This document shows, piece by piece, positions 1 to 6,799 of a DNA stretch of 32,542 nucleotides. Source of the stretch: Terriglobia bacterium (lineage in GTDB: Bacteria > Acidobacteriota > Terriglobia > UBA7540); NCBI GenBank assembly GCA_030038235.1, contig JASHPE010000094.1, positions 1 to 32,542 of the forward strand. The letters run 5' to 3'. The stretch's first letter is position 1. Each line of letters starts with the position of its first letter. Below the pieces are notes generated by a model. That model saw only the letters and a list, made by a program, of their open reading frames with translations. It did no database searches and was not told where the DNA came from. A program made the position numbers and the translations under genes.

Positions 1-147
1 GCGGACACGTCAATTCGTATTGGGCAATCCGCACAAGTGGTCGTCAATCGAGTACCACTTCGGTACCACTTCAACGTTCCCAGCCGTGCCTGAAACGACT
101 TACGGTTGCCAGCCGTGCTGCAAAATCAACGAATTAGCCTGACTCAT
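1..147. other. Non-coding region with short repeats and hairpins
   Basis: No credible reading frame is visible. The stretch contains a 7-bp perfect inverted repeat (35-41 with 54-60, arm AAGTGGT), a 5-bp pair (1-5 with 28-32), a direct repeat of GTACCACTTC and an imperfect direct repeat around CCAGCCGTGC. It leads directly into the tRNA-like fragment at 148. It does not supply the missing acceptor or D-arm half of that tRNA. I infer decayed or rearranged DNA. Confidence 0.5.
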
Positions 148-197
148 CTGGCCTACGAAGCAAGGGGTCGGGTGTTCGAATCACCCCGGGCGTACCA
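148..197 (+). pseudogene. 3' half of a tRNA-Arg(ACG)-like gene
   Basis: The segment fits the canonical 3' half of a tRNA. It has a 5+7+5 anticodon arm with loop CTACGAA (anticodon ACG), a 5-nt variable loop GGGTC, a perfect T arm GGGTG/TTCGAAT/CACCC, a 7-nt acceptor strand CGGGCGT, discriminator A and encoded CCA. The middle anticodon-stem pair is a G-A mismatch. No matching 5' acceptor (ACGCCCG) or D arm precedes it within the window. It is therefore a truncated tRNA, such as an attachment-site scar or a pseudogene, rather than a working gene. Confidence 0.6.
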
Positions 198-259
198 ACT
201 CAAGCACTAGCTTATATTTGCGGCCAATCCGGAGCGACGGTTTGGCCGAATTCGGGAAC

Positions 260-341
260 TCGTCTGCAGCTTTCTGGCAGACGAACGAGGTTTAGAATCG
301 GGCGCTTACTCGCCAACTAGGGGACTTGCTTGGAAGCAAGT
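260..341 (+). other. Cluster of perfect hairpins between tRNA fragments
   Basis: There are three consecutive stem-loops. An 8-bp perfect stem pairs 260-267 with 277-284 (arm TCGTCTGC). A 4-bp stem pairs 301-304 with 311-314 (GGCG). An 8-bp perfect stem with a 2-nt loop covers 324-341 (arm ACTTGCTT), and GGG/CCC bases outside it could extend it. They lie directly upstream of the second tRNA-like half. The density of stems suggests a structured RNA or its remains. I could not match it to tmRNA, RNase P RNA or a group I intron. Confidence 0.35.
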
Positions 342-355
342 GCTCCCGCAAGGCA

Positions 356-401
356 ACGGTTTCCTAAACGGTGGGTGACGGGTTCGAATCCCGTCAGATC
401 A
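356..401 (+). pseudogene. 3' half of a tRNA-Arg(CCT)-like gene
   Basis: A second tRNA-like 3' half. The anticodon arm has loop TTCCTAA (anticodon CCT), the variable loop is 5 nt (GGGTG), and the T arm ACGGG/TTCGAAT/CCCGT is perfect. A 7-nt would-be acceptor strand CAGATCA follows. The middle anticodon-stem pair is G-G. CCA is not encoded, and no complementary 5' acceptor strand or proper D arm lies upstream. Like the fragment at 148-197 it begins at the anticodon stem, so both look like broken tRNA genes of the same kind. Confidence 0.55.
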
Positions 402-1015
402 TTGATTCTAAGCCGTGGATGCCAGGGCACCACGTGTTCAACTGGGGCGTAGCTCCCGAATCAAGCATGGCATCGCCGCAGCCGGGCATGGCAAATGAAC
501 AGCGAAGGGCGCGCGATAAATCGAGGGTTTCGGGACTCCTGCTGGGTCTTGCCTCAACTGAAAATGAAAACCTCTGCCGTTAGGAGACCTACAACGGAGA
601 GGGCTCACGAGCAACGAATCACAAGCGTCACACGCCCGAGGGGAAGAGGTGGGCTGAGCGCCGTCAGACGGGAGCGGGGCATGGACGGCCCTGTGCCGAC
701 GCCTCGCTCCCAACTGCGCCACACGATCACGCTGAGGTCCAAGCGAGGCTCCGAAGCGAGGCTCATTATTAGGATCAAGTTGACACCCACGCCGCACCTT
801 GTACCATAGTACTTCGTCCTCAAGCATGCGCAAGGACCGAACTGTGGCTGACCACATGCCCCGATCCGATTGAGGCGTTGTTGGCCGAAGCGCAGCAACG
901 CATCGCGCAGGAAATCAACGTCAAAGCGGACGGATGACAAAAGCCTCGAGCAGCTTCTGAACGAAAATGGCGGAAGAATGTTCGGCAAAGAGCGGACCCG
1001 CAGGACTACGATCCC
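402..1015. other. Non-coding stretch upstream of the DUF3179 gene
   Basis: The ORFs here overlap on both strands without recognisable protein character. Two details stand out. GGGGCGTAGCTC at 444-455 resembles the 5' end of many bacterial tRNAs but does not continue as one. An open frame at 773-937 ending in TGA reads like coding sequence near its end but has no start codon and follows a TAG. A Shine-Dalgarno-like AGGA lies about 10 nt upstream of the ATG at 1016. Confidence 0.45.
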
Positions 1016-2098
1016 ATGAAAACGCATCGGAGCGCCAACGGCAGAAATCTCGAACTTATTTTATTGGTTTGTTCGTTGCTGGCCGTTGGAACCGTGCTCG
1101 GCGCTCAGAACCCCGCGACGCTGCACGCCAGAATGCCCTCGCGCCAACGGCAGACCGCCAACCCCATTTCCGTTCCGGCGTCCCAAGTCACTTTCCTCAA
1201 GGACAATGACACTGTTATCGGAGTTTCCTTGAACGGCTCCGCTAACGCCTATTGGCTGCCGATGGTGATCTCGGTGCATTCAATCCAAGACCGCCTGGGC
1301 GGGCTCCCGATTCTAGTCACCTGGTGAAGCCTCTGCAATACGGGCCTCGTGTTCAGGCCCGCGGCCGATGGCAGGCAATTGACCTTTGACGTTAGTGGAA
1401 CTCAGGGCATGAACCTTGTTCTGAAGGACCGGCAGACGGGCACAAGCTGGCAGCAAGCTACTGGAGAAGCCTTTGACGGTCCGCTGAAGGGAAGCCGGCT
1501 GCCCTTGGTGCCTTTTGAAATCACGTCCTGGAGGAAGTGGAAGGAGAACCACCCGAACACCTTCGCCTTTCAGCCGAATCCAGACGATCAAGAGCGGTAC
1601 TCCTCTGACCAGAAGCGGTACTCCGATATTATGGGGCTACTGCTCAGTGAGCGCGTCTGGCAGATACAGCCCGCCCCGGACGCTATTCGCGAAGACCCGC
1701 GCCTCCCCCCGCACAAATTGATTGTCGGACTGGAGGCAGGCGACGCTCAGCGCGCGTACCCGCTTGAGATCATCCATGCCGGCCTCGTCATCAACGACAA
1801 GGTTGGGGCGTCGCCGGTGCTGATCATCTACGACTCCTCGACCGACACCGTCACGGCCTTCTCCCGGCTGGTCAAGGGGCGCACGCTCGAATTCAAGCCG
1901 GGCGGCAAGGGAGAAGTGATCGACTCCGCAACCGGGTCGGCATGGAACTCTGAAGGTTTATGCGTCCGCGGCGCGCTGAAAGGCCACCACCTAAGCCGGC
2001 TCACACCGCTTCTTTCCTTCTGGTTTGCGTGGGCGGAGTTCCATCCCGACACCTCCGTTTATAAGTCCTCGACAGGCGATATCGCCGGCAAGCCATAG
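1016..2098 (+). CDS. DUF3179 protein, candidate selenoprotein (in-frame TGA)
   Basis: This is a 360-codon frame with one internal TGA at 1325-1327 (codon 104). The N-terminus is a signal peptide or membrane anchor (hydrophobic residues about 13-30). Residues about 80-190 are DUF3179-like: a Leu-Pro/His/Asp segment, LGGLPILVTW, then the TGA, then SLCNTGLVF, a DRQTGTSW segment, GPLKGSRL and a Trp/His-Pro-rich close. Family members have Cys-x-x-Cys where this protein has TGA-Ser-Leu-Cys, so reading TGA as selenocysteine gives a UxxC motif. Residues about 230-355 are a second, diverged DUF3179-like copy (AYPLEIIHAGLVINDKVG and so on) with Asp-Ser-Ser at the motif. The remaining frame is intact, which argues against simple decay. 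The family's function is unknown; a redox or metal role is inference. The alternative is a Cys-to-stop nonsense mutation. The family call is firm and Sec decoding is probable but unproven. Confidence 0.8.
1341..1361 (+). promoter_or_regulatory. SECIS-like stem-loop just after the in-frame TGA
   Basis: A 7-bp perfect stem pairs 1341-1347 with 1355-1361 (arm CGGGCCT) around the 7-nt loop CGTGTTC. The loop begins 20 nt after the TGA and its second base is G. This fits the general bacterial SECIS model: a stem-loop inside the coding sequence, a loop roughly 16-37 nt after UGA, and a G among the first two loop bases. There is no GGU loop of the E. coli fdhF type, so the match is to geometry, not to a specific sequence. 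Confidence 0.5.
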
Positions 2099-2125
2099 AG
2101 TCTCGAAGGTCGATTTTCAGCTTGG

Positions 2126-2131
2126 TATACT
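2126..2131 (+). promoter_or_regulatory. Possible -10 element before the VWFA gene
   Basis: TATACT in the context CTTGGTATACT resembles a sigma-70 -10 box about 100 bp before the ATG at 2234. No good -35 hexamer is seen at the proper spacing, so this is only a candidate. Confidence 0.25.
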
Positions 2132-2233
2132 GAAAGAGAAAAAGCTCTCGCGAGCGTGCCGGGATTACAATGCCTTTTAGAGGCGTCCGGGAACCTGGGC
2201 GCGGTGTAGGGTCTGTAAGGAGGCTGATCTAGA

Positions 2234-4054
2234 ATGAGAGGCGCGGTTCTATCGTTCGTTTTGGTCACGACAGTTGGGCTGGCAGCTAATCCTCCAGTAG
2301 GCGGGGTCAACAAGAACCAGGGCGTTATCCGGGTCGAGACGCGCCTGATTGAGATCGATGTAGTCGCTCAAGATTCCCGGGGGGGCGCCATCAAGGGCCT
2401 GACGCGTGACGATTTCAAAATCTACGACAATGGCAAAGAAGTGCCCATTGATCTTTTCTCCGCCCTCTCACTTACGCCCGCTCCTGCCCCCCCGCTTCCG
2501 CCCAACACGTTTTCGAACCGCGTCCAGGGCTCGCCGGAGAGCGCTACAGCCGTTCTGCTCGATGGCCTGAATACCAGCCTTCAAGACCAGACGTGGGCGC
2601 GCCAGGAAGTGATCCGCTTTCTCGAAGAACTCCAGCCGCAAGACCGGGCGGCCATCTTTTTACTTGGCGACCACCTTTACACGCTTCAGAACTTTACCAG
2701 CAACCCAAAGGTTTTGCTGGCGGCTCTGAGGAACGCCAAAACGGTCAACTCCAAGGAGCTTGAGGGCTCGGCGCCACCGGTATCCATGGACGACGCGGAC
2801 ACCGCCTCGAGCATTGTCACCAAATCGACGCCGCAGGACATCGTCCAACAAAACAATGCCTCGCCGCAAGGACCAGCCACTTCTGGAGGTGCGCCCAGTA
2901 CAGCCGCGGGTGCGGCGGCGGCGAATGCGGCTGCGGGTGGGGCTACGGGCCCTGCAGCGGGGTTAGCCGGCGAGGCGGCCGCAATGGCCCAAATGGAAGT
3001 TACCATGATGCAATTCCAGTCCCATGAGAGCGCCTTCTTCGGTGTTGACCGCGTCGACCGCACCCTGGACGCACTGATGGCCATCGCAAATTATCTGGCG
3101 CAGTTTCCGGGACGAAAAAACTTGATCTGGGTTTCCGGAAGCTTCCCCATTTCGATCGGCTTTGACACGCCTCGCCAACCGGGCGACACGCGCGATCAAA
3201 TTCATTTCACCCCGGAGCTTCAGCGTGCGTACAAAGCGTTGAACAATGCCAATCTGGCGGTCTACCCCGTGGATGCGCGCGGGCTGGTCGCGTCGGCTCC
3301 GGGGACAATGAACATGAACTCCTTCTACTCAAGCGTGGGGACGATGCAGGACCTTGCCAGCCACACCGGTGGCCAGACGTTTTACAACACCAATGACCTC
3401 GCGCGGGTGATGCGGGCCGCCGTGGATGATTCCGACGCCAACTACACGCTCGGCTTTTATCCGCAGCAAATCCGCTGGGACGGCAAATACCACACGCTCA
3501 CCGTGAAGGTGGACAAACCCGGCGTCCATCTGCGCTACCGCCGCGGATATTTTGCCACCGAAGGGACACCGGGAAACGATGAGCAGGGCAACGCCGCGCT
3601 CAACCAAGCCCTATACAGCCCCCTCGATTCCACGGGTCTGGGCCTCACGGTATCGATTCTGCAGTTGGTCCATGCTCCCAAGGCCCCGGTTGTGAAGGTC
3701 GATATGAACGCGCACGACGTGGCGCTTCGGCACCGTCCGGTCCAGCCAGGCGTTTTGCTCGACATTGATATTGACACGCGTAACCTAACGCTCCAGGACG
3801 ATGCCGGAAGCAAGACCGTGGACCTGGCGGTGGTTCTAGCCCAGTTGAATGACAAAGGCACCGTCTTGCGCACCGGAGGCTACGATATGAACTTGCGTGT
3901 CGAAGCAGGCGGAGTGCCACGCCTGATGCAAGAGGGGTTGATGGTGAAAAAGTGGGTGGACCTTGTTGAGGGCGCCGAGACACTGGAATTGGTGGTCCGC
4001 GATCCAACGTCCGGCAATGTCGGCTCGGTGCGAATTCCAGTGGGAACTTCGTAG
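2234..4054 (+). CDS. Acidobacterial VWFA-related domain protein
   Basis: 606 aa. A strong Shine-Dalgarno AAGGAGG (2217-2223) lies 10 nt before the ATG. The N-terminus is a short signal peptide. Residues about 35-75 carry the hallmark of the acidobacterial VWFA-related family (TIGR03436-like): VETRLIEIDVVAQDSRGG followed by LTRDDFKIYDNGKEVPIDLF. The VWA-type domain starts near residue 107 with AVLLDGLNTS, a degenerate MIDAS-like motif, and continues past LIWVSGSFPISIGFD and the AVYPVDARGL strand to LGFYPQQ. A 50-60-residue Ala/Gly-rich low-complexity insert interrupts the VWA region (about 215-255). The C-terminal 180 residues are beta-rich and unassigned. The protein is likely exported and mediates protein binding, but its partner is unknown. 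It sits between the DUF3179 gene and a multiheme cytochrome, all on the plus strand. Confidence 0.88.
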   Translation: MRGAVLSFVLVTTVGLAANPPVGGVNKNQGVIRVETRLIEIDVVAQDSRGGAIKGLTRDDFKIYDNGKEVPIDLFSALSLTPAPAPPLPPNTFSNRVQGSPESATAVLLDGLNTSLQDQTWARQEVIRFLEELQPQDRAAIFLLGDHLYTLQNFTSNPKVLLAALRNAKTVNSKELEGSAPPVSMDDADTASSIVTKSTPQDIVQQNNASPQGPATSGGAPSTAAGAAAANAAAGGATGPAAGLAGEAAAMAQMEVTMMQFQSHESAFFGVDRVDRTLDALMAIANYLAQFPGRKNLIWVSGSFPISIGFDTPRQPGDTRDQIHFTPELQRAYKALNNANLAVYPVDARGLVASAPGTMNMNSFYSSVGTMQDLASHTGGQTFYNTNDLARVMRAAVDDSDANYTLGFYPQQIRWDGKYHTLTVKVDKPGVHLRYRRGYFATEGTPGNDEQGNAALNQALYSPLDSTGLGLTVSILQLVHAPKAPVVKVDMNAHDVALRHRPVQPGVLLDIDIDTRNLTLQDDAGSKTVDLAVVLAQLNDKGTVLRTGGYDMNLRVEAGGVPRLMQEGLMVKKWVDLVEGAETLELVVRDPTSGNVGSVRIPVGTS

Positions 4055-4067
4055 CCAAGGGTTAATC

Positions 4068-4200
4068 CCACTGCTTACGCAGATTTCGCGGGTCAGCAGA
4101 AGAAAGATGCGGTAGCGGACCAAGACCGATAGCGGCTTTACAAACCGACAGTCGGATTCGTTGTGCTTCTTCGACTCGGTGAAGTCTGCGTAATCTGTGG
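4068..4200. repeat. MITE-like element with 22-bp imperfect inverted ends
   Basis: The left end 4068-4089 and the reverse complement of 4179-4200 match at 18 of 22 positions, with the shared core TTACGCAGA. Further in, GAAGAA faces TTCTTC, so the element can fold into one long imperfect hairpin. Translated on the minus strand it gives a peptide of the STDYADFT type, which I recognise as a common spurious product of intergenic repeats. It lies between the VWFA and cytochrome genes, and its right end reaches the proposed cytochrome start. Confidence 0.55.
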
Positions 4201-5390
4201 ATGCTGTTTCTTCAATCCTCAATGGACCAAGGAAAGAATCCTTGAATCGAGGGGAGTTCAGACCTCCGAGCGTGCGAAGGCTCGGCCGGGCTGCGGCCTT
4301 ATGCGCGATGGTCCTCTTCGCTGCTGCGGTCGCGCGCGGCCAGAACCCGCCTGGAGAGAGCTGGAATCCGGTGGTGGGGCCGCCGGCGGGCGCAAAATAT
4401 GCGGGCGAAAAAGTCTGCGCCGCGTGTCACATTCAGGAATCCGATAGCTACATGAAGACGCCGATGGCCCAAGCCGCCGCGCTGCCTGCGGACGCCTCAA
4501 TCTTGCACAAATACTCGCGACTCACCTTCCAGTCCGGCCCCTACCATTATCTGATCTCTACCCAGGACGGCAAAAGCATCTACTCGGTAACGGACGGAAA
4601 AAAGACGATCTCCGAGCCCATCCTCTGGGCTTTTGGAATGCCGCTGTCCGGTCAAACCTACATGCTTTGGCACGACGGTGCGTACTATCAGTCTCGCGTC
4701 AGCTACTTCACGGACGTGAATGGGTTAGGGATCACGCTGGGCATTCCACTGACCCCGCCTCGAACTCTCGAGGAGGCTTTTGGAGACCGGCAGGATGAGT
4801 CCATAGGGCGGCTTTGCATCTCCTGCCACACCACCGGAGCCGACGTAGGCGGCGTGTTCCAGCCCAGAAATTCCGTGCCCGGCGTAAGTTGCGAAGCCTG
4901 CCACGGGCCCGGCGCCCAGCACGTGGCCGCGATCCAGCAGAGGAAGCCCGCGGCCGCCTCGGCGGCGATTCTTAACCCCGCCAAGCTTCCGCCCTATGAA
5001 CTGGATGATTTCTGCGGCTCGTGCCACCGAACCTGGAGCCAAGTCGTACAGATGCAAGTTATGGATGTGCGCAACGTGCGGTTCCAGCCCTATCGGTTGC
5101 AGATCAGCGCTTGTTGGAGCCCCAGCGACTCGCGTATCAGTTGCCTGGCATGCCATGACCCGCACCAGACCGTGGTGCGAAGCACAGCGGTTTACGATTC
5201 CAAGTGCCTGGCGTGCCATCAGGAAAAGGGCGGGCCAAAGCTCGCGGGCCATCCCGGGCCCGCTTGCCCCGTCAGCGCTCATGACTGCGTAACTTGTCAC
5301 ATGCCACGCTACGAGCTTCCCGGCGGACATATCAAGTTCTTCGACCACAACATCCGCGTGGTGCGGGCCGGCGCGCCCTATCCCCCGTAA
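4197..5390 (+). CDS. Exported seven-heme cytochrome c
   Basis: 397 aa from ATG 4197. The sequence has seven CxxCH heme-binding motifs: CAACH, CISCH, CEACH, CGSCH, CLACH twice and CVTCH. The first follows a signal peptide (AAALCAMVLFAAAVARG). The C-terminus ends in HMPRYELPGGHIKFFDHN. This fits periplasmic multiheme cytochromes of the c554 or doubled-CxxCH type, which act in electron transfer; the redox partner and reaction cannot be told from sequence. The start is uncertain. ATG 4197 overlaps the repeat element and has no good ribosome-binding site. A GTG near 4272, behind a GAGGGGAG stretch, would give a more compact signal peptide. A GAGTC-type repeat follows the stop codon closely. Confidence 0.88.
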   Translation: MDAVSSILNGPRKESLNRGEFRPPSVRRLGRAAALCAMVLFAAAVARGQNPPGESWNPVVGPPAGAKYAGEKVCAACHIQESDSYMKTPMAQAAALPADASILHKYSRLTFQSGPYHYLISTQDGKSIYSVTDGKKTISEPILWAFGMPLSGQTYMLWHDGAYYQSRVSYFTDVNGLGITLGIPLTPPRTLEEAFGDRQDESIGRLCISCHTTGADVGGVFQPRNSVPGVSCEACHGPGAQHVAAIQQRKPAAASAAILNPAKLPPYELDDFCGSCHRTWSQVVQMQVMDVRNVRFQPYRLQISACWSPSDSRISCLACHDPHQTVVRSTAVYDSKCLACHQEKGGPKLAGHPGPACPVSAHDCVTCHMPRYELPGGHIKFFDHNIRVVRAGAPYPP

Positions 5391-5395
5391 GTCAG

Positions 5396-5419
5396 GAGTC
5401 GAGAGTTGAGAGTCAAGAG
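5396..5419 (+). repeat. GAGTC-type repeat, left arm of the four-helix-bundle cassette
   Basis: This 24-bp segment begins GAGTCGAGAGTTGAGAGTC and is the exact reverse complement of 5827-5850. It starts 6 bp after the cytochrome stop and 25 bp before the ATG of the four-helix-bundle gene. Related sequence recurs at 9958-10069 and 11855-12030. Confidence 0.85.
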
Positions 5420-5443
5420 TCGGGTGTTGGTGGTATTCAGTCC

Positions 5444-5803
5444 ATGCAACGATTCACAGAATTGGCGGTTTGGCAGCGGAGCCATGCGGTGGTCCTTCAG
5501 GTCTATCGCTTTTCCAAGAGCTTTCCTTCCGACGAGCGCTTTGGGCTCACCTCGCAGCTTCGGAGGGCGGTACTATCTATCCCGACCAACATTGCCGAGG
5601 GATCAAAGCGACAAAGCAACCAGGAATACGCGAGGTTTCTGAACATTGCCGAAGGATCGCTGGCGGAAACCGGGTATCTTCTGATGGCCAGCAGAGACCT
5701 CGGATACCTTGCCCCAGAGCCGGCACAGGCCGCGCTGGACGAATTGTGCGAAATAGCACGCATGCTGAGCGGCCTCAGGAGAGCGGTCGGAAAAGCGGCC
5801 TAA
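5444..5803 (+). CDS. Four-helix-bundle protein (23S rRNA IVS / Avd-like)
   Basis: 119 aa. It matches the small four-helix-bundle family first known from 23S rRNA intervening sequences and related to Avd of diversity-generating retroelements. Landmarks are an N-terminal FTELAVWQRSHAVVL helix, then RFGLTSQLRRAVLSIPTNIAEGS, then EYARFLNIAEGSLAETGYLL, then a last helix ending MLSGLRRAVG. The family is thought to bind nucleic acid through basic surfaces, but its cellular role is unclear. The gene stands alone between the plus-strand cytochrome and the 3' end of a minus-strand gene, and is bracketed by perfect 24-bp inverted repeats. No rRNA or reverse transcriptase is nearby. The ATG at 5444 was chosen because homology begins there; the longer frame upstream runs through repeat sequence. 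Confidence 0.9.
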   Translation: MQRFTELAVWQRSHAVVLQVYRFSKSFPSDERFGLTSQLRRAVLSIPTNIAEGSKRQSNQEYARFLNIAEGSLAETGYLLMASRDLGYLAPEPAQAALDELCEIARMLSGLRRAVGKAA

Positions 5804-5826
5804 CTTCTTCGGCTCTTGACTATCAC

Positions 5827-5850
5827 CTCTTGACTCTCAACTCTCGACTC
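5827..5850 (-). repeat. GAGTC-type repeat, right arm of the four-helix-bundle cassette
   Basis: Exact reverse complement of 5396-5419. A degenerate extra half-copy (CTCTTGACTATCAC) lies just inside it at about 5814-5827. The arm ends 4 bp before the stop codon of the minus-strand gene at 5855, so the cassette fills the intergenic space completely. Confidence 0.85.
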
Positions 5851-5854
5851 TGTC

Positions 5855-6799
5855 TCAGGGCTTGTCGGCGGGAGTCTGCGGCGCCACGCCGCGTTGGCGC
5901 AAGCTCGCCGCCATTTTTCTGGCGTTTCCGGAGTACGGCCCGTTGGGGCTGAGGCGCAGGTAGGTATCAAGCTGCTCTAAAGCCTTGCCATATTCGCCGC
6001 TCTTCAGGTAAGCATTGGCCAGTTGGACGTGAAACGACGCGGGCATATCGGGGTGGAGAGACTCTGCAGCAATGAAATCCTGTGCGGCCTTCGCAAATTC
6101 CTCCATCTCAAAATGAGTGGTGCCCAGTTCGTAACTGAGCATCCAATCGTCGGGCGCGCGGCGCTGCGCCTGGAGGAGAACAGCCTCGCTCTTGGCGGGC
6201 TCATTCTCCGCCATGTAGAGGTCGGCGAGGCCATAAAAGGCGTGCAGGAAGGTGGCGTCACACTTGATGGCCTGCTGGTAGTCCGCCTCGGCGCCGGGCA
6301 GATTTTTCTCGGCGCGATCGAGTTCCGCCAGCACATCCTCGGCCCGCGCGTAACAAGAATAATCCCCAACGGCTCTTTCCAGGTGCTTCCGCTCGTCTTT
6401 CAGCTTATTCTTCTGCCAGTCGCGCTTAGCCTCCTCAAATTCCCGGCGGGCGTTCCGGGGGACGGCCAGATCGGTCAGCGGAGGCTCGGCAGCTGGATCG
6501 ACCTTAAGCTTATGGATCGGGATCAAATAGATATCAACATTAGAACTTTGTACGAACATACTGCTCAGGTTCACAGTGGCACGGTAAGTCTGGAAGTTTT
6601 CAGCCTTCACCGTGACGGTATACGTATCGGCTGGGAGCCCGTTGAACTCAAAGTTCCCGTCCGAATCCACGGGAGCGTTCATCGATGCGCCACTTTGCTG
6701 CCCCTCAACAGTGACCAACACGGCCACCCCGACTCTGCCCCCGTTCGGGGTTTCGATTTTTCCGCGCAGTGTTTTCCCGGACTGGGCGAGAGACGGCAA
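5855..6799 (-). CDS. Carboxypeptidase-regulatory-like domain plus TPR protein
   Basis: 314 aa as drawn from a TTG. Residues about 8-95 form a carboxypeptidase-regulatory-like beta-sandwich (GKTLRGKIETPNGGRVGVAV, then DSDGNFEFNGLPADTYTVTV). After a charged linker (110-150) come about four TPR units (150-300), for example HAFYGLADLYMAENEPAKSE and ANAYLKSGEYGKALEQLDTY. The protein probably scaffolds others in the periplasm. The start is a problem. The open frame extends upstream to a TGA at 6869-6871 and encodes a good signal peptide (IYAATLLCAALPSLAQ), yet it has no ATG, GTG or TTG before 6799. Either an unusual start or a small sequence error upstream is likely. It is the last gene of the minus-strand block, 81 bp after the CRTAC1 gene. 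Confidence 0.82.
   Translation of the reverse strand: MPSLAQSGKTLRGKIETPNGGRVGVAVLVTVEGQQSGASMNAPVDSDGNFEFNGLPADTYTVTVKAENFQTYRATVNLSSMFVQSSNVDIYLIPIHKLKVDPAAEPPLTDLAVPRNARREFEEAKRDWQKNKLKDERKHLERAVGDYSCYARAEDVLAELDRAEKNLPGAEADYQQAIKCDATFLHAFYGLADLYMAENEPAKSEAVLLQAQRRAPDDWMLSYELGTTHFEMEEFAKAAQDFIAAESLHPDMPASFHVQLANAYLKSGEYGKALEQLDTYLRLSPNGPYSGNARKMAASLRQRGVAPQTPADKP

Noticed and set aside
1..420. tmRNA, tRNA-Sec or RNase P RNA in the structured region
   Set aside because: No tag-peptide frame, no TCA anticodon arm with a long extra arm, no matching acceptor 5' strands and no conserved RNase P motifs could be found.
773..937. Short open frame ending LLAEAQQRIAQEINVKADG
   Set aside because: It looks protein-like but has no start codon and is preceded by TAG; too short to assign.
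5294..5443. Longer N-terminus for the four-helix-bundle protein
   Set aside because: The extension overlaps the cytochrome gene and translates repeat DNA; family similarity begins at the ATG at 5444.
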